Shown here piece after piece: positions 5,516 through 5,896 of a DNA stretch of 5,896 nt. The DNA comes from Porticoccus sp033791605 (lineage in GTDB: Bacteria > Pseudomonadota > Gammaproteobacteria > Pseudomonadales > Porticoccaceae): positions 1 through 5,896 of the forward strand of contig JASJGJ010000065.1 in NCBI GenBank assembly GCA_033791605.1, read 5' to 3'. The stretch's first letter is position 1. Every line of letters starts with the position of its first letter. Made by a program: the position numbers and the translations under genes. The notes under the pieces were generated by a model that searched no databases, was not told the origin of the DNA, and was given only the letters and a program-made list of their open reading frames with translations.

Positions 5516-5896
5516 CTATTTAGTTTTCTTATTCAGGCGATCAGTCAACTTGGACGTCAAGTCAAGCTCAACGGCAACAGTAACGACAGCTTCCGCATTA
5601 ATCAGTAAGACAATACCTTCTTCCTTGATTAATTCTTGCAATGCTTCACCAGCTTTAGGACGTAATTCTTGGACGATGCTGCTTTGAAGAGCTTTTTGCT
5701 CAGATTGAACTTTTCGAGTGGTCAGTTCAAGATCCGCCCGCAGGAATTCCATTTTCTTTTGCGCATCAGATGTCTGCTCTGCAGACCACGTCATACTTTT
5801 GGTTTCCACTTCCTGTTTAAGCGCTTTCATATCTGCCACTGTACTTTCATACTTGGCTTGTAACGCCGCAAAGTCTGATGCAGTCTGCACTTGCTT
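5516..5896 (-). CDS. skp: OmpH/Skp family periplasmic chaperone, C-terminal part (5' end outside window)
   Basis: Skp binds unfolded outer-membrane proteins in the periplasm and keeps them soluble on the way to the BAM complex. The frame is open from the window edge to the TAG at 5516-5518 and gives 126 residues, starting KQVQTASDFAALQAKYE. Missing are the signal peptide and first strands, roughly 40 residues if the length is typical. The visible part is a charged, heptad-like helical stretch rich in Lys, Glu and Gln (about the first 80 residues), which fits the long tentacle helices. It is followed by EEGIVLLINAEAVVTVAVELDLT and a basic tail, matching the C-terminal strands and helix of E. 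coli Skp (DIDLVVDANAVAYN...DVKDITADVL). An internal GTG at 5890 is not the real start because the coding frame continues upstream of it. Sequence conservation in this family is low, so position before lpxD is important support. Confidence 0.9.
   Translation of the reverse strand, partial: KQVQTASDFAALQAKYESTVADMKALKQEVETKSMTWSAEQTSDAQKKMEFLRADLELTTRKVQSEQKALQSSIVQELRPKAGEALQELIKEEGIVLLINAEAVVTVAVELDLTSKLTDRLNKKTK

Noticed and set aside
1..5896. Search for mobile elements, CRISPR arrays, tRNA or rRNA genes, toxin-antitoxin or defence genes
   Set aside because: None seen. The order is the standard housekeeping cluster with no insertion between genes and no long direct or inverted repeats.

Overview
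The window is a stretch of the conserved gammaproteobacterial lipid A / DNA replication cluster, read entirely from the minus strand. In transcription order (right to left) it holds skp/ompH (3' part), lpxD, fabZ, lpxA, lpxB, rnhB and dnaE (5' part). This is the same order as the Escherichia coli bamA-skp-lpxD-fabZ-lpxA-lpxB-rnhB-dnaE region. Every large open frame on the plus strand lies antisense to one of these genes and looks like no protein family I recognise.

The organism is very probably a gammaproteobacterium outside the Enterobacterales. LpxA is 258 residues from its ATG, begins MSLIDPRAIIDPSA, and lacks one hexapeptide present near the N-terminus of the 262-residue E. coli protein. 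All three traits match Pseudomonas LpxA as I remember it. The moderate, somewhat AT-leaning base composition argues against Pseudomonas itself and would suit a marine or related Pseudomonadales/Cellvibrionales/Oceanospirillales-type lineage. That placement is inference.

Right part (about 3187-5896): Skp is a periplasmic chaperone for outer-membrane proteins. LpxD and LpxA are left-handed beta-helix acyltransferases of lipid A synthesis, and FabZ is the dehydratase that competes with them for the 3-hydroxyacyl-ACP pool. Middle (2027-3169): LpxB condenses two precursors into the lipid A disaccharide. Left (1-1961): RNase HII removes ribonucleotides from DNA, and DnaE is the alpha subunit of DNA polymerase III, of which about the first 373 residues are present.

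Gaps from skp through rnhB are 5-65 bp, consistent with one transcript. I see no convincing promoter or factor-independent terminator there. The only sizeable non-coding stretch is the 192 bp between rnhB and dnaE. It holds several small inverted repeats but no clear promoter.

I found no undescribed system. All seven genes appear intact where visible, with expected catalytic residues. The points most worth a second look are the proline at the LpxA acyl-chain ruler position, the matching LpxD ruler residue, and the hairpin-rich leader of dnaE.
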